This document shows, piece by piece, positions 8,322-15,973 of a stretch of DNA of 33,283 nt. Numbering within the stretch: the first letter of the stretch is position 1; each line of letters starts with the position of its first letter. Made by a program: the position numbers and the translations under genes. The notes beneath the pieces are model-generated. The model was not told where the DNA came from, searched no databases, and was given only the letters and a program-made list of their open reading frames with translations. Origin of the DNA: Clostridiales bacterium (GTDB lineage Bacteria; Bacillota; Clostridia; Christensenellales; UBA1750); assembly GCA_015056005.1 (NCBI GenBank), contig SVHB01000027.1, positions 1-33,283 on the forward strand. The letters are read 5' to 3'.

Positions 8322-8371
8322 AGTTTTGTCCTAATAAATCAATCATCTCCAATATAAAGGAGGAAAATATC

Positions 8372-9520
8372 ATGAACAGCCTAGAAAGAGTTTTGACCGC
8401 TGTAACTTATCGTGAGCCCGACCGTGTTCCCCTTGGCGAATGGGGTATAGATCACGATCATGTAAGGGAAATAATAGGCAGAGAGACCTTCTGGCGCAAC
8501 CGCAAAGCCGAGACCATCGCCCTTTGGGATAACAGGCGCGACGAGGTCGTTGAAGGCCAGATAGCAGACTGCGAAGAGCTGGTCAAGAAGATGGAATACG
8601 ACATTATCACGGTAAGTTCCGTGCCTTCAAAGAACCATCATTGCTCCGACCGCCCCAAAGAGATAGCGGACGGAGTTTGGGAAGACTCCAAGGGACGCAT
8701 CTATAAATACGCCGCCAGCAACGATTCCATCATGGCAATGCGTCAGGGCAGCGGCGAAGGGCTCTATGAGGTCAGCGACGCAAAGGTCGAGGAAATCGCA
8801 AAGCGCGTCGAAACAGTCGATATGTCAACTCTTGAGCAGGCAATTTATTTCGGCGACAAATACGGCAAGACCCATTGCGTGCTTTACCGCGATATAGACA
8901 TTTACGGCATCATGATGTCCCCCTTCGGCGGAGATTACAATCATCAGCTCATAGTTCCCCTGCTCGACCCCGATCAGGTAAAAAAGCTGCACGATGCCTG
9001 CGTGACCAAGAACAGGAAGATAATCGAGATCCTCTCTCAGCATAACATTTCCGTTGCCATGTACGGTCACGATTACGCCATGAACACCGGCACCATCATG
9101 CGCCCCGATACTTTAAGGGACGTATATTTCCCGGCAATGAAGGAAGTAAACGATATAGCCTATGCAAACGGTATGCTCCCCTTCTTCCACTGCTGCGGAA
9201 ACACATGGGAGATCCTTGATGATTACGCGGATGCCGGTTACAGGGCGTATCAGTCCATCCAGCTCACCGCAGGAATGGACAACAAGCGCATCAAAAAGGA
9301 ATACGAGGGCAGGATCGCTCTTTGGACCGGCATACAGTGCGAGACGCTGGTTGCAGGCACAAAGCAGCAGGCTATAGATGAGGTAAAGCAAAACCTGCAT
9401 GACCTCATGCCCGGCGGCGGCTTTATCTTCGGTTCCACCAACTCCGTTCAGTTCGGCGCAAAGACTGAAAACTACCTTGCCGCCATCGATACTCTCAGAA
9501 AATACGGAAATTACAGATAG
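8372..9520 (+). CDS. Uroporphyrinogen decarboxylase-fold protein, MtaA/CmuA-like (paralogue 1)
   Basis: A 382-residue TIM-barrel protein of the UROD superfamily, which holds true uroporphyrinogen decarboxylases and corrinoid-linked methyltransferases. It starts NSLERVLTAVTYREPDRVPLGEWG, the normal UROD-family opening. PFFHCCGNTWEIL (270-282) has the H-x-C zinc motif of MtaA-type methyltransferases (H273, C275). The third ligand, a Cys in a Gly-rich loop near the C-terminus of MtaA, appears replaced (GGGFIFGSTNSV, 348-359). No corrinoid protein or haem gene is nearby, so a haem role is unlikely. First gene of a three-gene operon, 12 bases before its paralogue. Substrate unknown. Confidence 0.85.
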   Translation: MNSLERVLTAVTYREPDRVPLGEWGIDHDHVREIIGRETFWRNRKAETIALWDNRRDEVVEGQIADCEELVKKMEYDIITVSSVPSKNHHCSDRPKEIADGVWEDSKGRIYKYAASNDSIMAMRQGSGEGLYEVSDAKVEEIAKRVETVDMSTLEQAIYFGDKYGKTHCVLYRDIDIYGIMMSPFGGDYNHQLIVPLLDPDQVKKLHDACVTKNRKIIEILSQHNISVAMYGHDYAMNTGTIMRPDTLRDVYFPAMKEVNDIAYANGMLPFFHCCGNTWEILDDYADAGYRAYQSIQLTAGMDNKRIKKEYEGRIALWTGIQCETLVAGTKQQAIDEVKQNLHDLMPGGGFIFGSTNSVQFGAKTENYLAAIDTLRKYGNYR

Positions 9521-9532
9521 GGGGAAAACAAG

Positions 9533-10660
9533 ATGAATATCACTCCCATCCGCGAAAAATGGAAAGGCACGATGACCGACCGTGAGCGCTTCAACCGCCA
9601 GATGCATTACAAGAGCGTTGACCGCTGCTTCAACATGGAATTCGGTTATTGGGATGAAAACTTTTCTCTGTGGGACATCTTTGTTGATAACGGTATAAAG
9701 AACAACCGTGAAGCAGATATTTTCTTTAATTTTGACAAGATCGAGGTCGCGGGCGGCAATGTGTTCATATCTCCGCCTTTTGAGCAAAGGATCGTTGAGC
9801 GCCGCGGCGACAAAAACCTTATCCAAAACTCGGACGGTCTTCTTGCCGAAGTCCCCGCAGACGGTCATGATACCATCCCCCATTATGTCGGCTCGTCCAT
9901 AGTCACTCCCGACGATTGGAAGCGCGTCAAGGAAGAAAGGTTCCAAAGGGGCACTCCCGAAAGAAAGATCGATATTGAAAGGCTTAAAGCCATCCACGGC
10001 GACGATGATAAAAGGGATTATCCCCTCGGCATCAACTGCGGCTCCATGATAGGCAGGATACGCGATATACTGACCTTTGAAGGGCTCGCCTATGCGACCT
10101 ACGATTATCCCGAAATGGTTGAAGACATGGTAGAGACCTGCTGCCTTCTGGTCGAAGATGCTATGGATCAGCTTCTGCCTCATTTCAAGTTTGATTATGC
10201 ATCGGGCTGGGAGGACATATGCTTCAAAAACGGTCCCATCGTTTCCGTCCCCTTCTTCCGCGATATCGTCATGCCAAGGTATAAGAGGATACGCAAAAAG
10301 CTCGATCAGTACGGCATCGACCTTTGGTATACCGACTGCGACGGCGATGTGCGCCCCATCCTTCCCTATCTTCTTGAGGGCGGCATAAACTGCCTTTTCC
10401 CCTTTGAGGTAAACGGCTGCGCGCATCCCGGCGAGCTGCTCGACAAATACGACGGTCAGCTCAGGATAATGGGCGGTATAGATAAAATACAGCTGGGCTA
10501 CGGCAGGGACGCTATCAAAGAATACTTAGAATCGGTTGAAAAATACGTTGTGCGCGGCGGCTACATCCCCTTCTGCGATCACAGATGCCCGCCAAATGTA
10601 AAGACCGAGGATTACCTTTATTATCTTGATCTCAAAGAAAAAATGTTTGGAATAAAATAG
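9533..10660 (+). CDS. Uroporphyrinogen decarboxylase-fold protein (paralogue 2)
   Basis: A 375-residue member of the same superfamily, divergent from the preceding gene. MTDRERFNRQMHYKSVDRCF (14-33) is the family opening, so residues 1-13 are an extension; the ATG at 9533 has a better SD (AGGGGGAAAA) than the internal Met14. Where paralogue 1 has HCCG this one has TDCDGDV (D268, C269, D270). Near the C-terminus it has FCDHRCPPN with C348, H350 and C352. The metal site, if any, must therefore be built differently. It may work as a partner or acceptor-side enzyme for paralogue 1. It ends 15 bases before the M20 gene. Confidence 0.83.
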   Translation: MNITPIREKWKGTMTDRERFNRQMHYKSVDRCFNMEFGYWDENFSLWDIFVDNGIKNNREADIFFNFDKIEVAGGNVFISPPFEQRIVERRGDKNLIQNSDGLLAEVPADGHDTIPHYVGSSIVTPDDWKRVKEERFQRGTPERKIDIERLKAIHGDDDKRDYPLGINCGSMIGRIRDILTFEGLAYATYDYPEMVEDMVETCCLLVEDAMDQLLPHFKFDYASGWEDICFKNGPIVSVPFFRDIVMPRYKRIRKKLDQYGIDLWYTDCDGDVRPILPYLLEGGINCLFPFEVNGCAHPGELLDKYDGQLRIMGGIDKIQLGYGRDAIKEYLESVEKYVVRGGYIPFCDHRCPPNVKTEDYLYYLDLKEKMFGIK

Positions 10661-10675
10661 AAAGAGGTGTCATAT

Positions 10676-12046
10676 ATGAACGCAAGGCAGGAACTTATCG
10701 TAAAAAACGTAGACAAGCACAGACAAATGATACTTGACGCAGAGCGCTGGCTCTGGGCGCATCCTCAGACCGGCTTCACCGAATGGGAAGCCCACGAATA
10801 CTGCAAAAAGGTATTTGAGGACCTTGGCTATGAGCTGACCATTCCCGACAACATTCCCGGTTTTTATGCAGACCTTGATACCGGCAAGCCCGGTCCCAAG
10901 CTTTGCATCATGGGCGAACTTGACGCGCTGGATATTGCAAATCATCCCGAATCCGTAAACGGCATGACCCACTCCTGCGGTCATCACGGTCAGATGGCTG
11001 CGCTTCTGGGAATCGCGGCTGCGCTCAAGGAACCCGGAGCGCTTGACGGGCTTTCCGGTTCCATCCGCCTAATGGCCGTTCCGGCAGAGGAAATGATACA
11101 GCTCGCTTTCCGCGAAGAGCTGCGCAAAAAAGGCGTTATCAGCTATATGGGCGGCAAGGTCGAATTCATGCACAGGGGCTATTTCGATGATGTTGATATT
11201 TCCCTTATGGTGCACGGCGCAGCCTTCGGCCCCGACAGCGAGTTTGCTTTTGCCTGCGGCAGGGGCAATAACGGCTGCCTTGCAAAGACTATTCGCTATA
11301 AGGGCAAATCCTCCCACGCGGGCGGCGCTCCTTCCCGCGGCATAAACGCTCAGTACGCGGCGATGCTCGGTCTTCAGGCCTGCAACGACCTTAGAGAGAC
11401 CTTCCCCGATAAGGATATGATCCGCTTCCATCCCATCATGAAGGGCGTTAACTGCGCGGTCAACATCATCCCCGATGAGATGGTCATCGAAACCTATGTG
11501 CGCGGCAACAATATCGACGCCATCAAGCGCGAAAACGTGAAGATCAACCGCGCGCTCACCGGCGCAGCCTTGGCAATGGGCGCAGGCGTTGAGCTCCACG
11601 ACCGCCCCGGCTATTCTCCCGAATACCACGATACCGATTTCATGAAGCTGGTCGAAGCCTGCTGTAAGGATCTTGTGGGCGAGGATAAGGTCAGGTTCAA
11701 TTACGAGAGCATCGGCGCCGGCTCCTCCGATTTCGGCGATCTCACCTGCGTTATGCCCGGCGTTCAGTTCAACGCAGCCGGCGCTTCCGGCACCGGTCAC
11801 GGCATCGATTATTTCATCACCGACCCCGACAAGCTGTGCGTGAACTCCGCAAAGGCTCAGATCTTTGTAGCTGAAGCACTGCTTGAAAACGGCGCGGAAA
11901 AAGCAAAGAGCATAATTGAGAACTATAAGCCTCAGTTTGCTTCCATCAAGGAGTACTTCGAGTTTGCCGATAAACTCTTCCTCGATAAAGACGCTGTCGT
12001 CTACGGCGAAAACGGTCAGGTCACCATCGATTACATGAATGTCTGA
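10676..12046 (+). CDS. M20-family amidohydrolase (AbgB/aminoacylase-like)
   Basis: A 456-residue zinc-dependent amidohydrolase; relatives split N-acyl amino acids, p-aminobenzoyl-glutamate or peptides. Visible motifs: GELDAL (80-85), metal-binding HSCGHHGQM (99-107), PAEE (136-139) with the catalytic Glu, lid-domain HAGGAPSRGINA, and SSDFGD plus GTGHGID near the C-terminus. ATG at 10676 was chosen over an in-frame GTG at 10667 because AGAGGTG is 6 bases upstream of it. It is the last gene of the UROD operon, closed by the terminator at 12055. The link suggests that the pathway substrate carries an amide-bound group. Confidence 0.9.
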   Translation: MNARQELIVKNVDKHRQMILDAERWLWAHPQTGFTEWEAHEYCKKVFEDLGYELTIPDNIPGFYADLDTGKPGPKLCIMGELDALDIANHPESVNGMTHSCGHHGQMAALLGIAAALKEPGALDGLSGSIRLMAVPAEEMIQLAFREELRKKGVISYMGGKVEFMHRGYFDDVDISLMVHGAAFGPDSEFAFACGRGNNGCLAKTIRYKGKSSHAGGAPSRGINAQYAAMLGLQACNDLRETFPDKDMIRFHPIMKGVNCAVNIIPDEMVIETYVRGNNIDAIKRENVKINRALTGAALAMGAGVELHDRPGYSPEYHDTDFMKLVEACCKDLVGEDKVRFNYESIGAGSSDFGDLTCVMPGVQFNAAGASGTGHGIDYFITDPDKLCVNSAKAQIFVAEALLENGAEKAKSIIENYKPQFASIKEYFEFADKLFLDKDAVVYGENGQVTIDYMNV

Positions 12047-12054
12047 TAACATAA

Positions 12055-12087
12055 ATACCCTCTGCGTAAATGCAGAGGGTATTTTTT
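12055..12087. terminator. Bidirectional terminator between M20 and the 12086 gene
   Basis: 11-bp stem ATACCCTCTGC / GCAGAGGGTAT (12055-12065, 12072-12082), loop 6, then six Ts on the plus strand. It overlaps the stop codon of the convergent gene. Confidence 0.88.
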
Positions 12088-12928
12088 AGTTTTCCAGCGC
12101 TTTAAGTAATGCGCTTATTCGATGCGTGCAGTCTTTTATCCTTTTTTCTTTTTGGCGCCATGAATCGGAGAGAGGTAAGTATATTTTATCGTTTGCCTTA
12201 CTTCCCATATCCCAATTACCGTCGGTATTTCTGTTTTCATAAAGCCAATCGGAAACAAAGCGCAGTTTGCGTCCTGCAAGCTTATATCGGCTCAAAAGCT
12301 CTATTGCTGCCAAATACCTGCTTGCTTCCCTGCCCTTTAAGCTAAGCGGCAGGTTCGAAAGCTTTCTGTCATAGATATAATATATCCCGTCTTCTTTGTC
12401 TATTACATAGTCTAAAAGCGCATCCTGAGTTCTTTCCTCCAGAATATCGCTCAAAAGAGATATCTGATAAAAGCTGACAAAATCAATAAATCTTCCGCCC
12501 TTTGGCTTTACTTTGAAGGTATCGGAAAACGCGCAGACATAGCTTTCATGATCATATATGCCTTTTTCAAAAGCCGCATCGATGATCGCTTTCCAAAGCA
12601 TTGCAGTATTATTGGCATTTTCGTTATCAAGAGTGAACCGCCTGATCCATGTGCTGAGCATAAGCTGAGTAAAAACATCCCAGTCGTGCAGCTTTTCCCG
12701 CGGATCGGGTATACTGTTCTTCCCCGTCAGGCAATCGTCCATATAAACAACAGCCCTTTGGATGCATTCATCCTCTATCGAAAAACCCAGCCGTTCAAGC
12801 CTGCGCAGCGCCTGTTCGGTGGTGATAGGCGAAGAATATGTTTTTGACAGCGAATGAAAACAGCCCCATTTACCGTCACTTTCCTGCATGGCAATTATGC
12901 TTTTTGCCCATTTACCATCCTTATACAT
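12086..12928 (-). CDS. Unknown protein, possible alpha/alpha-toroid (prenyltransferase/squalene-cyclase-like repeats)
   Basis: A 280-residue soluble protein that I do not recognise with certainty. It is helix-rich, and two segments resemble the QW-type turns of terpenoid-cyclase toroids: MQESDGKWGCF near residue 14 and NTDGNWDMGSK near 235. No DxDD or DDxD catalytic motif is seen, so it is probably a binding or scaffold relative. ATG at 12928 was chosen because AAAGG lies 6 bases upstream; a GTG at 12937 overlaps the acetyltransferase stop. It shares an operon with the upstream acetyltransferase and ends in the 12055 terminator. Confidence 0.55.
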   Translation of the reverse strand: MYKDGKWAKSIIAMQESDGKWGCFHSLSKTYSSPITTEQALRRLERLGFSIEDECIQRAVVYMDDCLTGKNSIPDPREKLHDWDVFTQLMLSTWIRRFTLDNENANNTAMLWKAIIDAAFEKGIYDHESYVCAFSDTFKVKPKGGRFIDFVSFYQISLLSDILEERTQDALLDYVIDKEDGIYYIYDRKLSNLPLSLKGREASRYLAAIELLSRYKLAGRKLRFVSDWLYENRNTDGNWDMGSKANDKIYLPLSDSWRQKEKRIKDCTHRISALLKALEN

Positions 12929-12933
12929 GTTTT

Positions 12934-13440
12934 TCACCTTTTCGCATACACGGCCTTGAATATTTCTTGATCTTTTCCTCCGTATCGACCAATGCCCTCA
13001 AACGTCTTTTCAAAGCCGCAGCCAAGGAGCACTTTGATGGAAGCAATATTATCTGCAAGGCATATCCCCTGCACTTCATTTACCGAAAGCATGTCCATGA
13101 TCACGGGAAGAAACGCTTTTACAGCTTCTTTGGCATAGCCGTTTCCGGTATAGGCTTTTCCGATATGATATCCTATCTCCCATCCGTCTTTGAGCTTTGA
13201 AGCCTGCACATGCCCTATCTGGACGCCTTCATTCAATGTGACCGCATAGACCAGCGGACTTTTCATTTCTTCATATCTTGATATCAAAAACTCAAGCGTC
13301 TCCCTTGCGTCTTCTTCCGTTTCAAAAACCTCATCGGGCACGAACCTTCTGTTATCATCATCTAAGGAATTCATATGCACGCTTTTTGCCATATTCATAT
13401 CAAAGTCTCTTATGACCAGTCTTTTGGTTTTTATCAGCAT
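12934..13440 (-). CDS. GNAT acetyltransferase (RimJ/RimL type)
   Basis: A 168-residue N-acetyltransferase using acetyl-CoA. It opens with LIKTKRLVIRDF, the usual RimJ/RimL strand, and has the acetyl-CoA loop in IGYHIGKAYTGNGYAKEAVKAF (Q/RxxGxG/A-like TGNGYA) and DNIASIKVLLGCGFEKTF at the C-terminal motif. The start at 13440 was chosen over a longer frame to 13467 because the family start MLIKTKRL follows GGGTGATTGAG. It is divergent from PadR and shares a palindromic promoter region with it. Substrate (amine, protein N-terminus or antibiotic) unknown. Confidence 0.85.
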   Translation of the reverse strand: MLIKTKRLVIRDFDMNMAKSVHMNSLDDDNRRFVPDEVFETEEDARETLEFLISRYEEMKSPLVYAVTLNEGVQIGHVQASKLKDGWEIGYHIGKAYTGNGYAKEAVKAFLPVIMDMLSVNEVQGICLADNIASIKVLLGCGFEKTFEGIGRYGGKDQEIFKAVYAKR

Positions 13441-13458
13441 CTCAATCACCCAACACCA

Positions 13459-13501
13459 TTTATACAACTACCCGGTGTGCCTGTCAATAAAATATTGACA
13501 G
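13459..13501. promoter_or_regulatory. Back-to-back promoters sharing a 21-bp palindrome
   Basis: CTGTCAATA-AAA-TATTGACAG (13481-13501) is a perfect 9-bp inverted repeat. Its right arm is the TTGACA -35 (13495-13500) of the padR promoter. Its left arm, read on the minus strand, is the TTGACA -35 (13482-13487) of the acetyltransferase promoter, whose -10 is TATAAA (13459-13464, spacer 17). Confidence 0.8.
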
Positions 13502-13556
13502 GCAATACCGCATATGCTACTATTATGTCAGGCGATATATCGCGACGCATAATAGT
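13495..13556 (+). promoter_or_regulatory. padR promoter and 38-bp dyad operator
   Basis: -35 TTGACA (13495-13500), 17-bp spacer, -10 TACTAT (13518-13523). The dyad 13519-13556 pairs ACTATTATG with CATAATAGT (outer 9 bp) and GCGATA with TATCGC (inner 6 bp); the four positions between do not match. It covers the -10 and the start site, the expected place for PadR autorepression. Confidence 0.75.
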
Positions 13557-13571
13557 AAAGGTGGTGAGCGC

Positions 13572-13880
13572 ATGGCGGATATCGGTCAGCCAATGAGCGA
13601 GGCTGCGTTTTATATACTTCTGGCGCTTTTAAAACCTTCGCACGGATATTCTATGATGGCAAGAATTCTGGAGCTTTCAAAAGGCAGAGTCCATATGGGC
13701 CCCGGGACGCTTTACGGCGCGCTCACGAGGATGAAAAAGGAAGGGCTCATAGAGCTTGAATCACAGGATGACAGGCGAAAGACCTATGTTATAACCGACC
13801 TTGGCAAACAGACGCTTTATGCCGAATATGAGAGGCTGAAAACCATGGTTTTCGATGCAGCGGTATTGGAGGAAGGCTGA
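13572..13880 (+). CDS. PadR-family transcriptional regulator
   Basis: A 102-residue winged-helix repressor of the short PadR class. It has AAFYILLALLKPSHGYSMMARI (helices 1-2), the family core GTLYGALTRMKKEGLIE as recognition helix plus wing, and DDRRKTYVITDLGKQTL as the wing beta-hairpin. ATG follows AAAGGTGG. Its stop overlaps the ATG of the DUF2812 gene by one base. PadR-DUF2812 pairs are common in Firmicutes, with the regulator controlling the membrane protein and itself. The 38-bp dyad over its own -10 box is the likely binding site. Confidence 0.93.
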   Translation: MADIGQPMSEAAFYILLALLKPSHGYSMMARILELSKGRVHMGPGTLYGALTRMKKEGLIELESQDDRRKTYVITDLGKQTLYAEYERLKTMVFDAAVLEEG

Positions 13881-15040
13881 TGAAAAAGATTTACCGATTT
13901 AATTACGGCGATTATGCCATCGGCGAAAACGAGCAGTTTTATGAGGAAATGGCAAAAAACGGCTGGAAGCTCAAAAACAGAGGACAGCATCTTTCAAGCT
14001 TTGTCAGAAGCGAGCCCGAAGACAGGCTTTACAGGATCGAGCTTTCAAGCCCGGGATTTTTGGAGGGCGCTGATCTTCCCGAGGAACAGGTGGAGCTTTA
14101 CAGGGAATGCGGCTGGGAGCTTGTAACTTCATCGGGCAGAGTACATGTTTTTACAGCGCTTTTGGGCAGCACATATCCGGAGCTATACGAAGACCCAAAG
14201 CAGCAGGCGGCGACCCTGAAGGGGCTCAGGCGCGAATATCAGCTCAGCTGGATCCCCGTGCTCATACTTTTGCTTTTTCAATTCTTTTTGTATTCCTCTG
14301 TTACTTACCATTCTTCAAGCGGTTGGTGGGCGGATTTTACCTCAGAGCTTGCCTTCAGATTCTATGAGGACACCGCCTTTATTATATTGGCGGCCGTATG
14401 GCTTTTGTGCGCTACATTCGACCTCATATACGGAGCCATACGTACCACCCTGCTCTACCGAAAGCTCAAAAGCGGCAAGCCCCTTGATCACGCTCCCAAG
14501 CGCACCAAATTCGATCACAGGAACCTGCGCATGGGGCTTTCGATGCTGATAGTGGTTGCTTTCATGCATTGGGGTGCTCAGGGGTTATCCTACCGCGAAG
14601 TTCCCCTGCCCCTTGAATCAGATGGGCCCTATATCCTTATAAGCGATGTCGGAGTTGAAGGAGAGCGTATCCCCTCTTTTGTAAACGGTCAGGAAAGCTA
14701 TCTAAGGACAAACCGCTCGCTGATGGCAACCAGATGGCGCACCTATGAATCCGTAAAACTAGGCAGCGATGATATCTGGATGTATCAGACCGTATATCAG
14801 CTGCCCGACAGCGAACACGCAAAAAAGCTCGCTCTTTTGCAGCTGGATAATGCAGTCTTTGCGCGTGATGCATCCGCATTCACTAAAAAGACTCATCCGG
14901 AACTTGATCTTGTGTATTATACGAATATTGAAATGGTATGCGTAAAGGATAATTATATGTTCTTTATAGAGATAATAGGCGCTGACGGCAAATACAACGA
15001 ACCGGTATTGGATGCCATTGCATCGCTTGAACTGAACTAA
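13880..15040 (+). CDS. DUF2812-domain membrane protein
   Basis: A 386-residue protein whose N-terminal 90 residues (KKIYRFNYGDYAIGENEQFYEEMAKNG and the ECGWELV segment) are the cytoplasmic DUF2812 domain. Hydrophobic helices follow at about 117-138, 161-184 and 207-225, and then a soluble C-terminal domain of about 150 residues, probably outside the membrane. DUF2812 has no established biochemical role; its steady pairing with PadR regulators suggests a stress- or ligand-responsive membrane unit. It ends in the bidirectional terminator at 15041. Confidence 0.87.
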   Translation: MKKIYRFNYGDYAIGENEQFYEEMAKNGWKLKNRGQHLSSFVRSEPEDRLYRIELSSPGFLEGADLPEEQVELYRECGWELVTSSGRVHVFTALLGSTYPELYEDPKQQAATLKGLRREYQLSWIPVLILLLFQFFLYSSVTYHSSSGWWADFTSELAFRFYEDTAFIILAAVWLLCATFDLIYGAIRTTLLYRKLKSGKPLDHAPKRTKFDHRNLRMGLSMLIVVAFMHWGAQGLSYREVPLPLESDGPYILISDVGVEGERIPSFVNGQESYLRTNRSLMATRWRTYESVKLGSDDIWMYQTVYQLPDSEHAKKLALLQLDNAVFARDASAFTKKTHPELDLVYYTNIEMVCVKDNYMFFIEIIGADGKYNEPVLDAIASLELN

Positions 15041-15071
15041 AAAATTCCCATGCACAGCGCATGGGAATTTT
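15041..15071. terminator. Bidirectional terminator between DUF2812 and nucleoside-hydrolase-like genes
   Basis: 13-bp perfect stem AAAATTCCCATGC / GCATGGGAATTTT (15041-15053, 15059-15071) with a 5-nt loop; A and T runs at the stem base give U tracts in both directions. It exactly fills the gap between the convergent stops. Confidence 0.9.
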
Positions 15072-15956
15072 CTATTTTATCAGCTCGTTTATCCTGTCCC
15101 TGTAATACTCATCGGGTCTTGCTTTGATAACGTACCTGTGCAGACCGTTTGGATCTTCGGTAAACGTGTTTTCACCTGTTTCGCTGTTGAGCGATGCTGT
15201 ACCTGTTTTCACATTGTAACCTGCTTTTGCTTCGTCACCGTCAAAGGCCATCAGCACCACCATGGGGTCCCACGACATTCGGCCGTTCGGGGAATTGTAG
15301 AAGCTTATCACCTTTGAGAGCACATCGTCTTTTTCAAGATCAGCGGCGGTGAGCACAGTGGAGCCGACCTCCCAGCCAAGCAGCGTTATAGGCACAGGGC
15401 AAAGGCGCAGGAATTTCTCTCCGGCGATCCTTGAACGGCTGTTTCGGCAAAAATTATTCTCCTTGCCGTTTTCTTCATCCCATTTTCCCGCCATGACCCA
15501 TAGCTTTTTGACCTTTTCCTTCACAAGTTCCATTCCGGTTTTGTCAGAAATATCGTCCGCGCCGCTTTCAAGCAGAGCGGCTACGGTATTGAGATATCCG
15601 ATCTCTATTATTTCCAATGGTTCACTGCTTTGAACAAGAAGCATTCTGTACAGCCTTACTCCATCTTCAGCATCATCATTGGATCGATATTTTTCCGCAT
15701 AAGCGGAAAGCATCCTCTGATAAGGGGGATTGCCTCCAAAATCGGTGGCTTCCCTGTCTATGCCAAGAGGGATATTCCCAACGCCCTCGGTGTTCAAAAA
15801 CCCTTCAACCGATTGCACGGAGCAATCAAGGCAGGCGTTTATCACGATGCCTTTCAGGTCGATCTCCCCTGCTTTATGCGCCCTTGCCAGCATCCTGAGC
15901 GCAATTGCGTCGTCGCAGTCGGTCCACCAGTCCGTGCCTAAAATAAAGTTTCTCAT
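15072..15956 (-). CDS. Nucleoside-hydrolase-like protein with altered metal site
   Basis: A 294-residue protein with the inosine-uridine nucleoside hydrolase fold. The canonical N-terminal calcium motif DxDPGxDD is changed to TDWWTDCDDA: D9, D15 and D16 are kept, the second Asp is W11, and Asp replaces the Gly at D13. KLWVMAGKW, NNFCRNS and SWDPMVVLMA match the middle and C-terminal motifs, the last having Trp where many enzymes have His. It may hydrolyse an N- or O-glycosidic bond of a modified pentoside. It lies 17 bases after the GH51-like gene, in one operon, with an AAGGAG SD. No signal peptide. Fold likely; activity uncertain. Confidence 0.75.
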   Translation of the reverse strand: MRNFILGTDWWTDCDDAIALRMLARAHKAGEIDLKGIVINACLDCSVQSVEGFLNTEGVGNIPLGIDREATDFGGNPPYQRMLSAYAEKYRSNDDAEDGVRLYRMLLVQSSEPLEIIEIGYLNTVAALLESGADDISDKTGMELVKEKVKKLWVMAGKWDEENGKENNFCRNSRSRIAGEKFLRLCPVPITLLGWEVGSTVLTAADLEKDDVLSKVISFYNSPNGRMSWDPMVVLMAFDGDEAKAGYNVKTGTASLNSETGENTFTEDPNGLHRYVIKARPDEYYRDRINELIK

Positions 15957-15973
15957 AGTCCGCTCCTTGCCGC

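Noticed and set aside
8372-10660. Haem biosynthesis role for the UROD-family genes
   Set aside because: No other haem gene is nearby, two divergent copies lie in tandem, and paralogue 1 has the H-x-C motif of the methyltransferase branch.
9113-12052. Long minus-strand open frames (437 and 327 codons) opposite the UROD and M20 genes
   Set aside because: The plus-strand genes carry clear family motifs; the antisense frames lack SD and motifs and reflect codon bias that avoids reverse-strand stops.
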